Under the pieces are notes generated by a model. That model was not told the DNA's origin, did not search any database, and saw only the letters and a list, made by a program, of their open reading frames with translations. Both the position numbers and the translations under genes were made by a program. A stretch of 64,000 nucleotides of DNA, from NCBI GenBank assembly GCA_029379385.1, contig CM055618.1:16965071-17029070 (forward strand). Reading direction: 5' to 3'. Shown one piece after another: positions 25,052-35,913 of the stretch; position 1 is the first letter of the stretch, and each line of letters begins with the position of its first letter. This stretch comes from Quillaja saponaria (lineage: Eukaryota > Streptophyta > Magnoliopsida > Fabales > Quillajaceae).

Positions 25052-26771
25052 ATGTTTGCAACTATAACCAGCATATGCTGCAATCCCTCCTGCAAATTTC
25101 TCGGAATCCATTTCCGTAAGCACAACAACTCCTTAAAATCCAATCTGTTTGCAGCTCATTTTTCCGCTTCAAAACCATTTTCCTCTAATGGGTTTGCCCA
25201 GAATATGGCTTTTTCCGGAAGAAGGAGAGTCTGGGATTCAATCACCATGGATGAGCTGATTAAAGCTTCCGCTTTTAGGAATGCTGACAGTGATGAAGGC
25301 ATTCAGGTGTTTGATCAAGAAGTTTTAATTAATGGGTCATCTAAATTCCCATCTAAGTTTGTGGGTTATGACCTGGAATCGACTCTCAATAGACTGGTTG
25401 GTAATCTCTAACTCCTCAATCAATCGCTGTTGTGTTTATTTCTTTAGTGAAATTTTTGGGTCTCCCCTTTGTTTGCTTGGTTAATTAGATCTTTCTTCTA
25501 ATAATTTGAATGGAAGATTATAATAAGATTGTTGTTTAATTTGGGTCTGTCTCTATATCTGAAAGTTAATAGCTCAACTGTGGTTGCTTACAGAGCAAGT
25601 GGCTTGTAACTGCCAGTTTTGGTGCTCTGATTCTTTGGAGGCATGATGCAGAAGCCTCGTGGGTTGTTATGGGGTCTATTATAAATTCTGTTCTTTCTGG
25701 AGCACTTAAAAGAATACTGAATCAAGAACGACCTGTTTCTGCAAAAAGTTCTGGCCCTGGGATGCCATCTTCACATGCACAGTCCATCTTCTTCATTGTC
25801 ATGTTCGTTATTACCTCAAGTAATTTTCTCCCATTGTTTCCCTATGATTTTGATTATGTTAGAACCACACCCTTAAAACCAATCAATTGACTTTATGAGG
25901 TGTAAACCCATATTATTACACTCCAAGGCTAAGCAATGTACTAGTTACCACATTGACACCGCCCACGTGAAACGTGGTTCAAGAAAGTAAGAACCCAGCT
26001 CTTATGAGGCCCAGCTTGGGGACTTAACACTGATGCCTGTTAGACTCACCTCTTAAAGTCAATTGATTGGTTTTAAGGGTGCGAGACTTAAAAATGAATA
26101 GTATTGCATTTCTGTGAGACATTTGCCTCTACCAAAGTTTTTCGTGATGAGTATTTTTTCCCCTGCATGCCTTTGGTAGTGTTAACATGTAATTTTTTGT
26201 TCTCTTTATAGCATTCTATGAATCTATTTAGTGGCACCATGCAGATTTAATGCTTTTTCCCCCTTTCATACTGCTGCAGTTCTGGAATCGCAAGGGATTA
26301 ATGAAGTCACTGTAATCATGAGCGGGCTGTTCTTGGTATTTGGCTCTTATCTTGTAAGTGTGTTGCCTAGTTCCTTATCTAGTCAGTAATTGTCAAGTTG
26401 AGCATACAGTACATACAGTTCCATTCTTGTACATAGGGCTTGGTGATTTGTTTCAGAATAGATGCATGAAATGTTGTGATTGGACTTTGGAGAATTGTAA
26501 TCAATAGGTTGCTCATGTTTATCAGTATCATCTGTCTTTGCAGTCATGGCTACGGGTTTCTCAACAATATCATACAGTGAGCCAAGTGGCCGTAGGTGCT
26601 TTAGTCGGTTCCATATTCTGCATTTTGTGGTATTGGTCATGGAAAGCATTAGTGCAGGAAGCATTTAGTTCCTCTTTGTCAGTCCGGATATTGTCTATTT
26701 CTGCATCAGTGGGATTTTGCCTATTCTTTCTTGAGTATGTGGTACGTCATTGGCTGAAAGATGAAGATTGA
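25052..26771 (+). CDS. LPPE: Lipid phosphate phosphatase epsilon, chloroplastic (copy 1)
   Basis: Four exons: 25052-25396, 25594-25819, 26280-26353, 26544-26771, giving 290 residues. The N-terminus is rich in S, K, R, N and poor in acid, as in a plastid transit peptide. The PAP2/LPP catalytic motifs are present: K-x6-RP (K154 to P162), PSSH (residues 173-176, catalytic histidine) and R-x5-H (R219, H225). Several hydrophobic helices surround them. Arabidopsis LPP epsilon proteins dephosphorylate phosphatidate to diacylglycerol in plastid envelopes and feed galactolipid synthesis; that role is by homology. All splice sites are GT-AG and no lesion is seen. It differs from copy 2 at five residues (A49V, F87L, G169S, V210A, C241Y, this copy first). 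Intron 2 holds a foldback element. Confidence 0.93.
25868..26081. mobile_element. MITE-like foldback element in LPPE intron 2 (copy 1)
   Basis: Arms at 25868-25902 and 26047-26081 are inverted repeats of 35 bases with one mismatch (34/35), beginning CACCCTTAAAACCAATCAAT. The inner 144 bases include a small CCACG/CGTGG hairpin and a CACGTG box. There is no coding capacity, as expected of a miniature element. No target-site duplication is obvious, so the superfamily is unassigned. Confidence 0.7.
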
Positions 26772-27635
26772 AATTTGCAAAAGGTACTATAATCATAATA
26801 AGATGTAATTCTTTTAGGTTCCTATAAACAACTAGAACTTCAAACGTAAAATGAGCTAATGGAAGTTCCTGTACCTTATCATTGGTTGAAAATTCGTTAA
26901 TGGTTTGCATAGCTGTACAGGGACTTGCTAGCTTCAGGCATCCATGCAGCAAAAGCACTGCGCCTTTATACTCATTTTGTACAAGTTTGAGATTCTTCAG
27001 TCACCACGCATTTTATGTTTACCTCATGCCATTGATCAAAATTCTTTGTAATTGGAGCTTTGAACAGTGTCATCTTCTTCACAATAGTGCAGAAATTAAC
27101 TATGAAAGCCACATTAAACAACTCGTTGTCCTTTTACACTTGGTGGAAATCATTTATCATGAACGTGGATTCTAATTCATATACTAAAATATGAACTCGT
27201 ACAGCAGTCAAGGAGACAATTTGATTTTTGTACATGATTGCAAAATAATTATGTGCAGCGTACATGATCCTAGCCTGCCGCAAAGGATACCATCTCAAAT
27301 GATTTTGTAAATTCTCACAAGAAAACCTAGGATTATGAGCTTCTTGTCAATAACATTCTCTGTCGCTCATCCACATTTTCATTCATAGTTTAGTATCAAT
27401 TTTTTTCATACCGAATATCTTTCCTTTGTGACTTTCTTAGCTTCTTGCAACTTGTCTATACCTATAATTCTCAAATAGTTATTGTAGTAATCCCCCTCAT
27501 GTAACGAAATGTTAGTAGGACATTCCTATCTGATTCACTGGCTGGTGGTCCTCTCAAATCCTACTGTTCTTCATAAACAGATGGAGAAATAATCATAAGC
27601 TGGATTGTCATTATGATGCATGACTGGTTCATCTA

Positions 27636-27900
27636 TCAATCTTCAAAATCATCCAGAGCAGAACCTAATAATTCTCGACAGGCCAATTCTGTTGTTGAAT
27701 TTAGTAATTCCAAAATTCCAAATATGTGTTCACTTTGTGAATGAGAACAATCCCCCGCAACAGATGCATTTATCCAATCATTGACTTTAATCCTAGACCA
27801 TCCTGGCTCCTTAGTCACTCCCTTTGATTTCATCATCTTCCATACATTTGCTACTTCCTTCAGCATTCCTTCAGAATTTGTATAAACTCGCATTATTTCT
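27636..27900 (-). pseudogene. PPR-protein C-terminal fragment, truncated at duplication breakpoint
   Basis: The minus frame reads ANVWKMMKSKGVTKEPGWSR, the E-type tail that follows the last repeat of plant PPR proteins. It is the shorter copy of the fragment at 32482-32889. Homology stops abruptly at 27900, where a 24-base filler and SABATH sequence begin. No repeats or start lie upstream, so it is not functional. Confidence 0.8.
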
Positions 27901-27924
27901 ATGTATACACCATCCTATGTATAA
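27901..27924. other. Templated filler at duplication junction
   Basis: These 24 bases separate the PPR fragment from the SABATH fragment. The first 14 (ATGTATACACCATC) equal SABATH exon 4 at 14374-14387, and the next ten (CCTATGTATA, sharing one base) equal 14371-14380. This is the signature of two rounds of local template copying during end joining. Confidence 0.8.
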
Positions 27925-28443
27925 ACTGATAGAAGAAGAGCAATTGGACTCCTTCAACATTCCTATGTATACACCATCTCCATCTGAAGTAAAATTGGAG
28001 GTGATAAAAGAAGGGTCATTCACCATCAATCACCTACAAACATCAGAAGTGAGTTGGAATGCTTACGACAATGAGTTGAGCTTGTCTGAAGCTTTTAGTG
28101 ATGGTGGATACAATGTCGCAAGCTGCATAAGGGCTGTAGCTGAACCTTTACTCGTTAGCCACTTCAATGAAGGTATCATCGATGAGGTTTTTCGCAGATA
28201 CCAGGAAATCGTAGCTGATCGTATGTCTAAGGAGAAAACTGAGTACATCAATGTCACTGTTTCTCTCACCAAAAAAATATGATCTTCAATGGAAAATATT
28301 CCCACTAGTAACCTAGCTATAATAAGTGACTGAGTAATGAAGATGCATGGGGATGCATGGTCTAATAATAATGCATTTGTTTTGAAATTGTATCTTTCCA
28401 CTCAAAAGCAAAATATTTATAGTTGCAATATCAGTTGTAATAA
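27925..28443 (+). pseudogene. Copied last exon of the SABATH gene
   Basis: It matches 14334-14852 (exon 4 from its third base, plus 3' UTR) with about three differences in some 519 bases, at constant offset 13,591. It lacks the splice acceptor, the SAM-binding exons and any promoter, so it cannot encode an enzyme. A chimeric open frame (27824-28282) runs through antisense PPR sequence into it. At 28443/28444 it joins sequence homologous to 22349. Confidence 0.92.
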
Positions 28444-28885
28444 TAAGATTTTTTTTGTAAAATATTATGTGTCTGTCATCAAACATTAAATTTTACTTAT
28501 ATTATTAGTCGTAACAAATTATTACTATGTGTCACTAAACATTAAATTTTTACTCATTAATACCACCTAGTTAAATTTTATTTATACATAATTACCTTGA
28601 GTTAATGAGATTTACGTAATTCTGATTCATCATTCACTAGGCAAATAAATTAAAGAGAGGTCTCTGAAATATTAAAAGTTTGAGTTCGTGAAAGATATTT
28701 CTGAGAGAGTAAGTCAAGAAATTCAAGATGAAATTTGTCAGGATAGGGAAAAAACTAGCGGAAAACAAAAAGAAAAAGAGAAAGGGGGATACAAATTCGT
28801 CCCACTAGGAGGCCTTAATCTAAATCCAGCTGACTGATTGATGGGGCTCCATCATTTACTTGCTTTTAGCTTTTATCCCCTTTTT

Positions 28886-29885
28886 AACCTAAAAACCAAA
28901 TGCACCACAACCTTGTAATTTCAAAACATTTATGTAGGTTTGCTAAAAACCTAATTTTACTTTGTATATGATTTTTTTTTTATTGGAAAAAAGAGAAGAT
29001 AATATATATATATATATATATATATTTATAATAATCAAGAAAGAGTAATATAAACACAAAATGATCAAAGGAGGACATCAAATTTACCAGGAAAGATGAT
29101 GATTGATAGAGAATTGACTGTAGTTGTATTGTTTGTGGTTGAATAAGGAGAGAAGCTGCTTGTAGTTGAATAGGGAAATACTGCTCACCCTTGACTCTTG
29201 AGTTTTAGGTTAAAAAAGTTGGAGTTAATAAGAATAAAACAATCATTTTAGTTATAAATTATTGTTTATTAATCTCAAACAAAATCTAACATATTTTATT
29301 GAGAATCTAACATAGAAGAGTTGTTGATTTCAAATCAACATCATTTAAAATTAACATAAATTCATTCATTCCAAATATAAAAAATTAGAATTCATTTCGA
29401 ATCAACATAATTTTAAATTATTTTTTTTCAGTTCCAAAAGAACAAAAAATTATTTCTTTCACATTAGTAATTTTATGTAGTATAAGTAATTTAAAAAAAA
29501 ATAAAAAAATTCTACTTGTCTCTCTCTCCTATTTTAAGCAAACATTATTCCCCCACACACAAATCCAAAACATCATTTTAGACACTGCCAAACCCTTCAT
29601 CGGATTGAATGTACTCCACCAGTACTAAAAGGGCTGGAAGTTACGTTTGGTGAAGAGCAACTGATCTTACTTGTAGGCCATGATTGCTGGTGCTTATTGA
29701 TTGGTTCCATACTTCCGTGTAGTCTTATTTTTTTTCAAATTTATTTATTTGTTTATCCTTTCTGTGTTAGACTTTGGGCCTCATTGGTCAACGATTGCTT
29801 AATTTAAGTGTTTGGAAAGCTAAAACTAAAAATTTAAAAACTACCACTTTGGATTTTGAAAACTCCCCTGTCCAGTTGAAGCACC
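28886..29885. other. Upstream region of LPPE copy 2
   Basis: AT-rich promoter-side sequence homologous to 24085-25051, with an (AT)n tract around 29002-29025. No gene of its own. Confidence 0.5.
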
Positions 29886-31602
29886 ATGTTTGCAACTATA
29901 ACCAGCATATGCTGCAATCCCTCCTGCAAATTTCTCGGAATCCATTTCCGTAAGCACAACAACTCCTTAAAATCCAATCTGTTTGCAGCTCATTTTTCCG
30001 CTTCAAAACCATTTTCCTCTAATGGGTTTGTCCAGAATATGGCTTTTTCCGGAAGAAGGAGAGTCTGGGATTCAATCACCATGGATGAGCTGATTAAAGC
30101 TTCCGCTTTTAGGAATGCTGACAGTGATGAAGGCATTCAGGTGCTTGATCAAGAAGTTTTAATTAATGGGTCATCTAAATTCCCATCTAAGTTTGTGGGT
30201 TATGACCTGGAATCGACTCTCAATAGACTGGTTGGTAATCCCTAACTCCTCAATCAATCGCTGTTGTGTTTATTTCTTTAGTGAAATTTTTGGGTCTTCC
30301 CTTTGTTTGCTTGGTTAATTAGATCTTTCTTCTAATAATTTGAATGGAAGATTATAATAAGCTTGTTGTTTAATTTGGGTCTGTCCCTGTATCTGAAAGT
30401 TAATAGCTCAACTGTGGTTGCTTACAGAGCAAGTGGCTTGTAACTGCCAGTTTTGGTGCTCTGATTCTTTGGAGGCATGATGCAGAAGCCTCGTGGGTTG
30501 TTATGGGGTCTATTATAAATTCTGTTCTTTCTGGAGCACTTAAAAGAATACTGAATCAAGAACGACCTGTTTCTGCAAAAAGTTCTAGCCCTGGGATGCC
30601 ATCTTCACATGCACAGTCCATCTTCTTCATTGTCATGTTCGTTATTACCTCAAGTAATTTTCTCCCATTGTTTCCCTATGATTTTGATTATGTTAGAACC
30701 ACACCCTTAAAACCAATCAATTGACTTTATGAGGTGTAAACCCATATTATTACACTCCAAGGCTAAGCAATGTACTAGTTACCACATTGACACCGCCCAC
30801 GTGAAACGTGGTTCAAGAAAGTAAGAACCCAGCTCTTATGAGGCCCAGCTTGGGGACTTAACACTGATGCCTGTTAGACTCACCTCTTAACAATGGATTG
30901 GTTTTAAGGGTGCGAGACTTAAAAATGAATAGTATTGCATTTCTGTGAGACATTTGCCTCTACCAAAGTTTTTCGTGATGAGTATTTTTTCCCCTGCATG
31001 CCTTTGGTAGTGTTAACATGTAATTTTTTGTTCTCTTTATAGCATTCTATGAATCTATTTAGTGGCACCATGCAGATTTAATGCTTTTTCCCCCTTTCAT
31101 ACTGCTGCAGTTCTGGAATCGCAAGGGATTAATGAAGTCACTGTAATCATGAGCGGGCTGTTCTTGGCATTTGGCTCTTATCTTGTAAGTGTGTTGCCTA
31201 GTTCCTTATCTAGTCAGTAATTGTCAAGTTGAGCATACAGTACATACAGTTCCATTCTTGTACATAGGGCTTGGTGATTTGTTTCAGAATAGATGCATGA
31301 AATGTTGTGATTGGACTTTGGAGAATTGTAATCAATAGGTTGCTCATGTTTATCAGTATCATCTGTCTTTGCAGTCATGGCTACGGGTTTCTCAACAATA
31401 TCATACAGTGAGCCAAGTGGCCGTAGGTGCTTTAGTCGGTTCCATATTCTACATTTTGTGGTATTGGTCATGGAAAGCATTAGTGCAGGAAGCATTTAGT
31501 TCCTCTTTGTCAGTCCGGATATTGTCTATTTCGGCATCAGTGGGATTTTGCCTATTCTTTCTTGAGTATGTGGTACGTCATTGGCTGAAAGATGAAGATT
31601 GA
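29886..31602 (+). CDS. LPPE: Lipid phosphate phosphatase epsilon, chloroplastic (copy 2)
   Basis: Exons 29886-30230, 30428-30653, 31111-31184 and 31375-31602 correspond one to one with copy 1 and keep all GT-AG sites; 290 residues. Catalytic motifs K-x6-RP, PSSH and R-x5-H are intact. Differences from copy 1 are five substitutions; one of them, S for G at residue 169, is four residues before the PSSH motif. Plastid phosphatidate phosphatase by homology. Both copies look functional, so the locus carries a recent two-fold dosage of this activity. The upstream regions differ more than the coding parts, so expression could have diverged. Confidence 0.93.
30702..30912. mobile_element. MITE-like foldback element in LPPE intron 2 (copy 2)
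   Basis: Same element as at 25868-26081, inherited by duplication. The left arm (30702-30736) is unchanged. The right arm (30881-30912) has lost three bases and gained changes, so the inverted repeat is weaker. Confidence 0.65.
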
Positions 31603-32481
31603 AATTTGCAAAAGGTACTATAATCATAAGAAGATGTAATTCTTTTAGATTCCTATAAACAACTAGAACTTCAAACGTAAAATGAGCTAATGGAAGTTCC
31701 TGTACCTTATCATTGGTTGAAAATTCGTTAATGGTTTGCATAGCTGTACAGGGACTTGCTAGCTTCAGGCATCCATGCATGCAAAAGCACTGCCCCTTTA
31801 TATTCATTGTGTACAAGTTTGAGATTCTTCAGTCACCACGCATTTTATGTTCACCTCATGCCATTGATCAAAATTCTTTGTAATTGGAGCTTTGAACAGT
31901 GTCATCTTCTTCACAATAGTGCAGAAATTAACTATGAAAACCACATTAAACAACTCGTTGTCCTTTTACACTTGGTGGAAATCATTTATCATGAACGTGG
32001 ATTCTAATTCATATACTAAAATATGAACTCGTACAGCAGTCAAGGAGACAATTTGATTTTTGTACATGATTGCAAAATAATTATGTGCAGTGTACATGAT
32101 CCTAGCCTGCCGCAAAGGATACCGTCTCAAATGATTTTGTAAATTCTCACAAGAAAACCTAGGATTATGAGTTTCTTGTCAATAACATTCTCTGTCGCTC
32201 ATCCACATTTTCATTCATAGTTTAGTATCAATTTTTTTCATACCGAATATCTTTCCTTTGTGACTTTCTTAGCTGCTTGCAATTTGTCTATACCTATAAT
32301 TCTCAAGTAGTTATTGTAGTAATCCCCCTCATGTAAACGAAATGTTAGTAGGACATTCCTATTTGATTCACTGGCTGGTGGTCCTCTCAAGTCCTACTGT
32401 TCTTCATAAACAGATGGAGAAATAATCATAAGCTGCAATGTCATTATGATGCATGACTGGTACATCTATCAATCTTCAAAA
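31603..32481. other. LPPE copy 2 downstream region
   Basis: Matches 26772-27635 closely. It includes the LPPE 3' UTR; no independent gene is supportable in either copy. Confidence 0.5.
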
Positions 32482-32889
32482 TCATCCAGAGCAGAACCTA
32501 ATAATTCTTGACAGGCCAATTCTGTTGTTGTAAGTTAGTAATTCCAAAATGCCGAGTGAATAAGAACAATCCCCCGCAATAAATGCATTTCTCCAATCAT
32601 TGACTTTAATCCTAGACCATCCTGGCTCCTTAATCACTCCCTTTGATTTCATCATCTTCCATACATTTGCTACTTCCTTCAGCATTCCTTCAGAATTTGT
32701 ATCAACTCGCATTATTTCTTCTGTGGTGCGAATTCCATGCTTAACATCACCAAGGACCTGGCATGCTCTGAGTAAAGAACACCAAACAACATCATCCTGC
32801 TGAAATGACGTGAATCGGATCATGTGCTCTGCATCACTTAAACGTCCTGCCCTGCAAAGGATATCAATCATGCAACCATAGTGTTGTTT
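32482..32889 (-). pseudogene. PPR-protein C-terminal fragment (longer copy)
   Basis: The minus frame gives HYGCMIDILCRAGRLSDAEH, then VWCSLLRACQVLGDVKHGI and EPGWSRIKVN. This is the last PPR motif plus the E region of a PLS-type PPR protein. Coding resemblance ends near 32889 with no upstream repeats, so only about 130 residues of a protein that is normally over 500 remain. It has no relation in sequence order to the PPR pair at 50-57 kb. Confidence 0.85.
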
Positions 32890-33611
32890 TGAAGGATATC
32901 CTTCTTATACTAGTCCTGATTGGTAGAACCATGCACAACTTCTTCTTATCTTATATAGCTAAAAAAAGCTAGAAGCCTTGTCTACATTCATTTTCAGTTG
33001 GTTCTAAAGCCCTTCAGTCCAGAGACTCCCCCGACCAAGCTGGCTTCAGAAATTCCGATTACGCATGACTATCATAAGGCCCATGGCATAGGTTTGGTAG
33101 ACTGCCGTGTGACCTTGGTTTGTAAGGAAAATTCCATTTCTGTATTTAATTTATAGTTAAATTAGATTTTTGTTGTGTCGAATCAGATTGGATTTTATCA
33201 ATAAGATTTTGACTCATCTTTATAACTCTCACTTCTCATAAATTTAAGTGAAGGCATGATTCTAGATTTTTATAAATTGAACTAACTAACACGCTATGCA
33301 TACAAATTAATAAATGGAGAAAACATTACAAAATTGAAACAAAACATAACATAGAATAAACTTGCAACAAACAAGACATTGGTTTTCTGAGTATTTATTT
33401 CCCTTAGGACCAACAGAAATATCAAAAGGGGTATACATAAACAACAAAATCATCCTACACCTTATAAATTTAGTGAGGCCTTCCTCTCCTGGACGGTAGC
33501 ATTCGTCTCTAAGAGAGAAACCAGTTTACAGAACCTTGTCTAGAACATATAAAACAGTTTATACTTTGACTGTATGATGTACTTGCATCTTAAGTAAGAA
33601 AAGAGGCTATC
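32890..33611. other. Spacer between PPR fragment and mannanase
   Basis: No gene seen. Bases near 33370-33611 probably form the 3' UTR of the leftward mannanase gene. Confidence 0.5.
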
Positions 33612-35913
33612 TTAGTTTCCAATAGGCTTGCCTCTATTTCTTCGAAGCCTTTGGCCCCTTCTAATGCCTCTTGCTTTTTTCCACCTCTGTATATTTCTCA
33701 TCCTCGCGAAAATTTTGCGAATTAGGTAGAGTTTGTGGGATTGCTGAGCAATCACATTTGCTGTGGAGGAACCTTGGCTCAGAACTATCTCATACCCATC
33801 TCCAAAAGAGTTCATTCCTTCAGTAAGAAGCTGCCAGAATAAGGCCCCGGCAGCTGGTCCTCCTCTTTTAGCAGATGAGTATATCTTGTAGTAGACAGTA
33901 CTGAATAGTAGATCTCTCTGGTAGGAGCTGAAACCTGGATCTTTCGATGATTTTCCAAATTCTGTGAAAAGTATTGGCTTCCGGAGAGTGTATTGTGCAT
34001 CTAGGATGTGAGCGTTGAGCCAGTTATTCAAGAAAGAAAGTTGAGCTTGGTCATTTGAGCTGGAAAACCTGTTCATTGCAATTAACATACATAGAAACCA
34101 ATCAATGAACTAAGGCAATCTCACTAATAAAGTTACTAATTAGTTATATTTATAGGAAACAAAACTCAGTTGCAAATGCAATGTGTTTAATTATTGCTAG
34201 ATGACCTTCTGAATTGATTTTATAGTGTTTGAGGAAGGTTACTCAATGCTTTACAGGACCAGTTTTAGCATCAATAGGTCTAAATTTCTCCATTTCTCTA
34301 ATTGAACTGATGTATTGAGTTATGTGAAATAAGTGTCCATGAGAATTCAAAAAATTTATGTTCATTGTTGAAGTTAATTACCACTGATCAGGATAACAGT
34401 GTGCTGTTGCAAAATCGATCCCAGGGATCCGATTATTTGCGACGAAGTCTGCTCCTATATTAATAGCAGGATTCAGTCCCTTTCTCTGCGGTGTTGATTG
34501 TCCATAAAATCCTTCTAACCCTGCTTCAAGTAGGTGATTCCTGTCTACTGACTTCACATAGGAAGCCATTTCTGTTATCCAAGCCTATCATGCAAGTAAC
34601 AACAAGAATTAATTCCTGAAAATAAATTATAATATAGCATAAACCAGGCTTGTAAAAAAAAATTGGGAACTGACGTTCAAAGTGACGAAAAAGGTGCTGA
34701 TATTTTTAACTATACTTGACAATGGATCAAGTCCAAAGATGAGTAAACTAGCATTTTTCTTTTTTTTCCTGAGAATATTAAATTTTCATTGACAAACTCC
34801 AAAGATCTACACGACAATGATTTGAAAGGAAAAAGAAAAGGAAATCAAAATCGAAGTAGAAGGAAGAAATAAATGTTGATCAAACCTGAATTGTCCTTCC
34901 TGAAGGATCTGATGTGCATCTAGGCTCGTTCATAAGCTCCCAGGCCATGATAGCTGAGTCATCTTTGTAGTGAATCCCAGTAAAGCTGTTATATCTGTTA
35001 AGAACAGTCTGTGGAAAAGGAAGTTAGTAAATCAGATTTGGAATTTTTATGTCCATGAAAAGGCTCAGCAGCTCTCTGTATTATTAACTGAAACACCATG
35101 AAAATAATTATCTAGAAAAATAAATGAAAAAGTACAAATTGTAAAAATAAGTAATCCCTTCCATGCTTCCCTTATTTGGACAAGAAAAGTTAATAAAATG
35201 AAGGAAGCAGAAGAACATATCAAGTAAACAGAAACAAATAAGCAAAGCAACATGTAAACTACCAACCTTTATATGGTTCTTGTAGTAACCCTTAACAACA
35301 GGACTCCTGAAGAAATCATCATCTGATGTAAGGTACTGCCCCTGACTTCTAGCCCAGTTCACATACTGCTTCTTCCCTCCAAAGCTTTCGTAGTTGTTCA
35401 CCAAGCTCAGTATAAGTTTAATCCCATACTTCCTGGCCTCAGATATAACGAAATCCAACCCCTCCAAACAGACAAACAGAGAGGAAAAATGAAGAAGATA
35501 AATAATCTATATCATCGATTTCGAAAACAAAAATTAGAGAATAGAAAATAGAAGAGAAGTTACTGTAAAAGGGAGTAAGGGACACATACCTTAAACATTT
35601 GCTCATTATAGGAGCCAGGTGAATACTGTAAGGGTCTGTAAACACCATCACTGAAAGCCCAAGTTCTAGCAACAGTGAGACCATGACTAGTAGCTTCACG
35701 AAAGGCAGTTGAAACTTTGTATCTCTGAGATGGGTCAGAAGCCACATACATTAACCAGTAGGCATTGAAGCCATTTGCATAGTAAGGACTACCATTTAGC
35801 ATAAAATGAACTCCTCTAGTTCTTATGAAACCATCCCCTGCTTCAACAAAGACATTGAAACATTGTTGGTGAATCAAAATGGCTAAAAGAAGAGCCAAAG
35901 CCAAATGCTTCAT
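33612..35913 (-). CDS. MAN7: Mannan endo-1,4-beta-mannosidase (GH5), MAN7-like
   Basis: Five exons: 35913-35590, 35461-35267, 35008-34886, 34584-34382, 34068-33612, all GT-AG, giving 433 residues. A signal peptide (about residues 1-25, [18 protein letters not shown]) directs it to the cell wall. The GH5 acid/base glutamate is in WELMNEP (E201) and the nucleophile in FTEFGKS (E318). The C-terminus is a basic tail of about 35 residues, rich in R and K. The enzyme cleaves internal beta-1,4 bonds of mannans and glucomannans during germination, growth or fruit softening. The MAN7 name rests on position: in Arabidopsis MAN7 (At5g66460) lies between an LPPE and an Era-like gene, exactly as here. Confidence 0.95.

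Larger units (their letters stand above)
22349..27900. repeat. Tandem duplication, copy 1 (retained long form)
   Basis: This segment is homologous to 28444-32719. Bases 22349-22811 match 28444-28885, and 24085-27900 match 28886-32719. The 1,273 bases at 22812-24084 have no partner in copy 2. It carries LPPE copy 1 and a PPR remnant cut at 27900. By eye, differences run about 5-7% before roughly 25,000 and about 1% after it. Confidence 0.9.
28444..32719. repeat. Tandem duplication, copy 2 (short form)
   Basis: Partner of 22349-27900. It lacks the counterpart of 22812-24084 (junction 28885/28886) and has about 36 extra bases near 28957. It carries LPPE copy 2. Its PPR fragment continues past 32719, so this right edge is the original flank and copy 1 has the cut end. 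Confidence 0.9.
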
